Assembly (NCBI GenBank): GCA_947629125.1
Contig: CANRCO010000081.1
Location: 1 to 5,069, forward strand
Origin: an uncultured Bacilli bacterium
GTDB lineage: Bacteria > Bacillota_I > Bacilli_A > RF39 > UBA660
Direction of reading: 5' to 3'
Length of the DNA stretch: 5,069 nt
The position numbers were made by a program, and so were the translations under genes. The notes below the pieces were generated by a model. It was given only the letters and a program-made list of their open reading frames with translations, ran no database searches and was not told the origin of the DNA. This document shows, piece after piece, positions 5,001-5,069 of this stretch. Numbering within the stretch: the first letter of the stretch is position 1; each line of letters opens with the position of its first letter.

Positions 5001-5041
5001 TCGGAGGTATTCTATTTGTTTATTAAAATACCCCCCCCCGA
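5001..5041 (-). repeat. Inverted repeat in the surface-protein leader
   Basis: TCGGAGGTATT (5001-5011) and AATA-C9-GA (5027-5041) are inverted copies of each other except for the length of the C run. In the minus-strand RNA, GGGGGUAUU (5027-5035) pairs with AAUACCUCC (5003-5011), a 9-bp stem with one G-U and a 15-nt loop. No T run follows in either direction, so it is not a normal terminator. It lies 22 nt before the start codon. Confidence 0.55.
5031..5039 (-). repeat. Homopolymer of nine C (nine G on the coding strand)
   Basis: A run of nine identical G-C pairs is exceptional in such AT-rich DNA. It lies 52-61 bp upstream of the surface-protein start, just downstream of, or overlapping, the likely transcription start (CATAAT at 5047-5052 or TATAAA at 5042-5047 as -10; any -35 is outside the window). 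Such tracts change length by slippage during replication and are a classic basis of phase variation in surface genes. Confidence 0.75.
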
Positions 5042-5069
5042 TTTATATTATGATTCATAGTATCTAACC

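Overview
The window comes from a very AT-rich, Gram-positive-type genome. Likely ribosome binding sites (AGGTGAA, GAGGGG), Lys/Asn/Ile-rich proteins, short intergenic gaps and simple intrinsic terminators suggest an uncultured gut Bacilli/Mollicutes-like lineage of Bacillota (the RF39/CAG type). Every gene found lies on the minus strand. The five main genes end in TAA or TAG, and Trp is encoded by TGG, so the standard bacterial code applies.

Right to left, in the direction of transcription: (1) 4991-5069 is a leader with a run of nine C (nine G on the coding strand) and an inverted repeat. (2) 3776-4978 encodes a 400-aa membrane-anchored surface protein of a DUF6273-like type that is often multicopy in these gut lineages. 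(3) 2234-3670 encodes a secreted 478-aa protein that looks like a zincin-type peptidase whose HExxH site has been lost. It has the best promoter in the window. (4) 1611-2192 encodes a membrane-anchored thioredoxin-fold protein (CSSC), 41 nt after the previous gene, ending in a strong terminator. (5) 993-1490 encodes an HD-domain phosphohydrolase. (6) 882-958 is tRNA-Arg(CCT) with encoded CCA and its own likely terminator. (7) 581-826 is an AT-rich stretch without a credible gene. (8) 120-545 encodes a small membrane-anchored, cysteine-containing extracellular protein, apparently from a leaderless transcript. (9) 1-75 is the left end of an IS150-type IS3-family insertion sequence with the first codons of its transposase OrfA.

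The shared theme is the cell surface. Three of the five complete proteins are predicted to be exported and carry an even number of extracellular cysteines (4, 4 and 2), and a fourth is a surface-facing thioredoxin-like protein that could make, isomerise or reduce their disulfides. The homopolymer before the surface-protein gene suggests phase-variable expression. The IS end on the left and a probably repeated surface-gene leader on the right are both places where an assembly would break, so the window may be a whole contig. No CRISPR array, toxin-antitoxin pair, defence operon or reverse transcriptase was seen.
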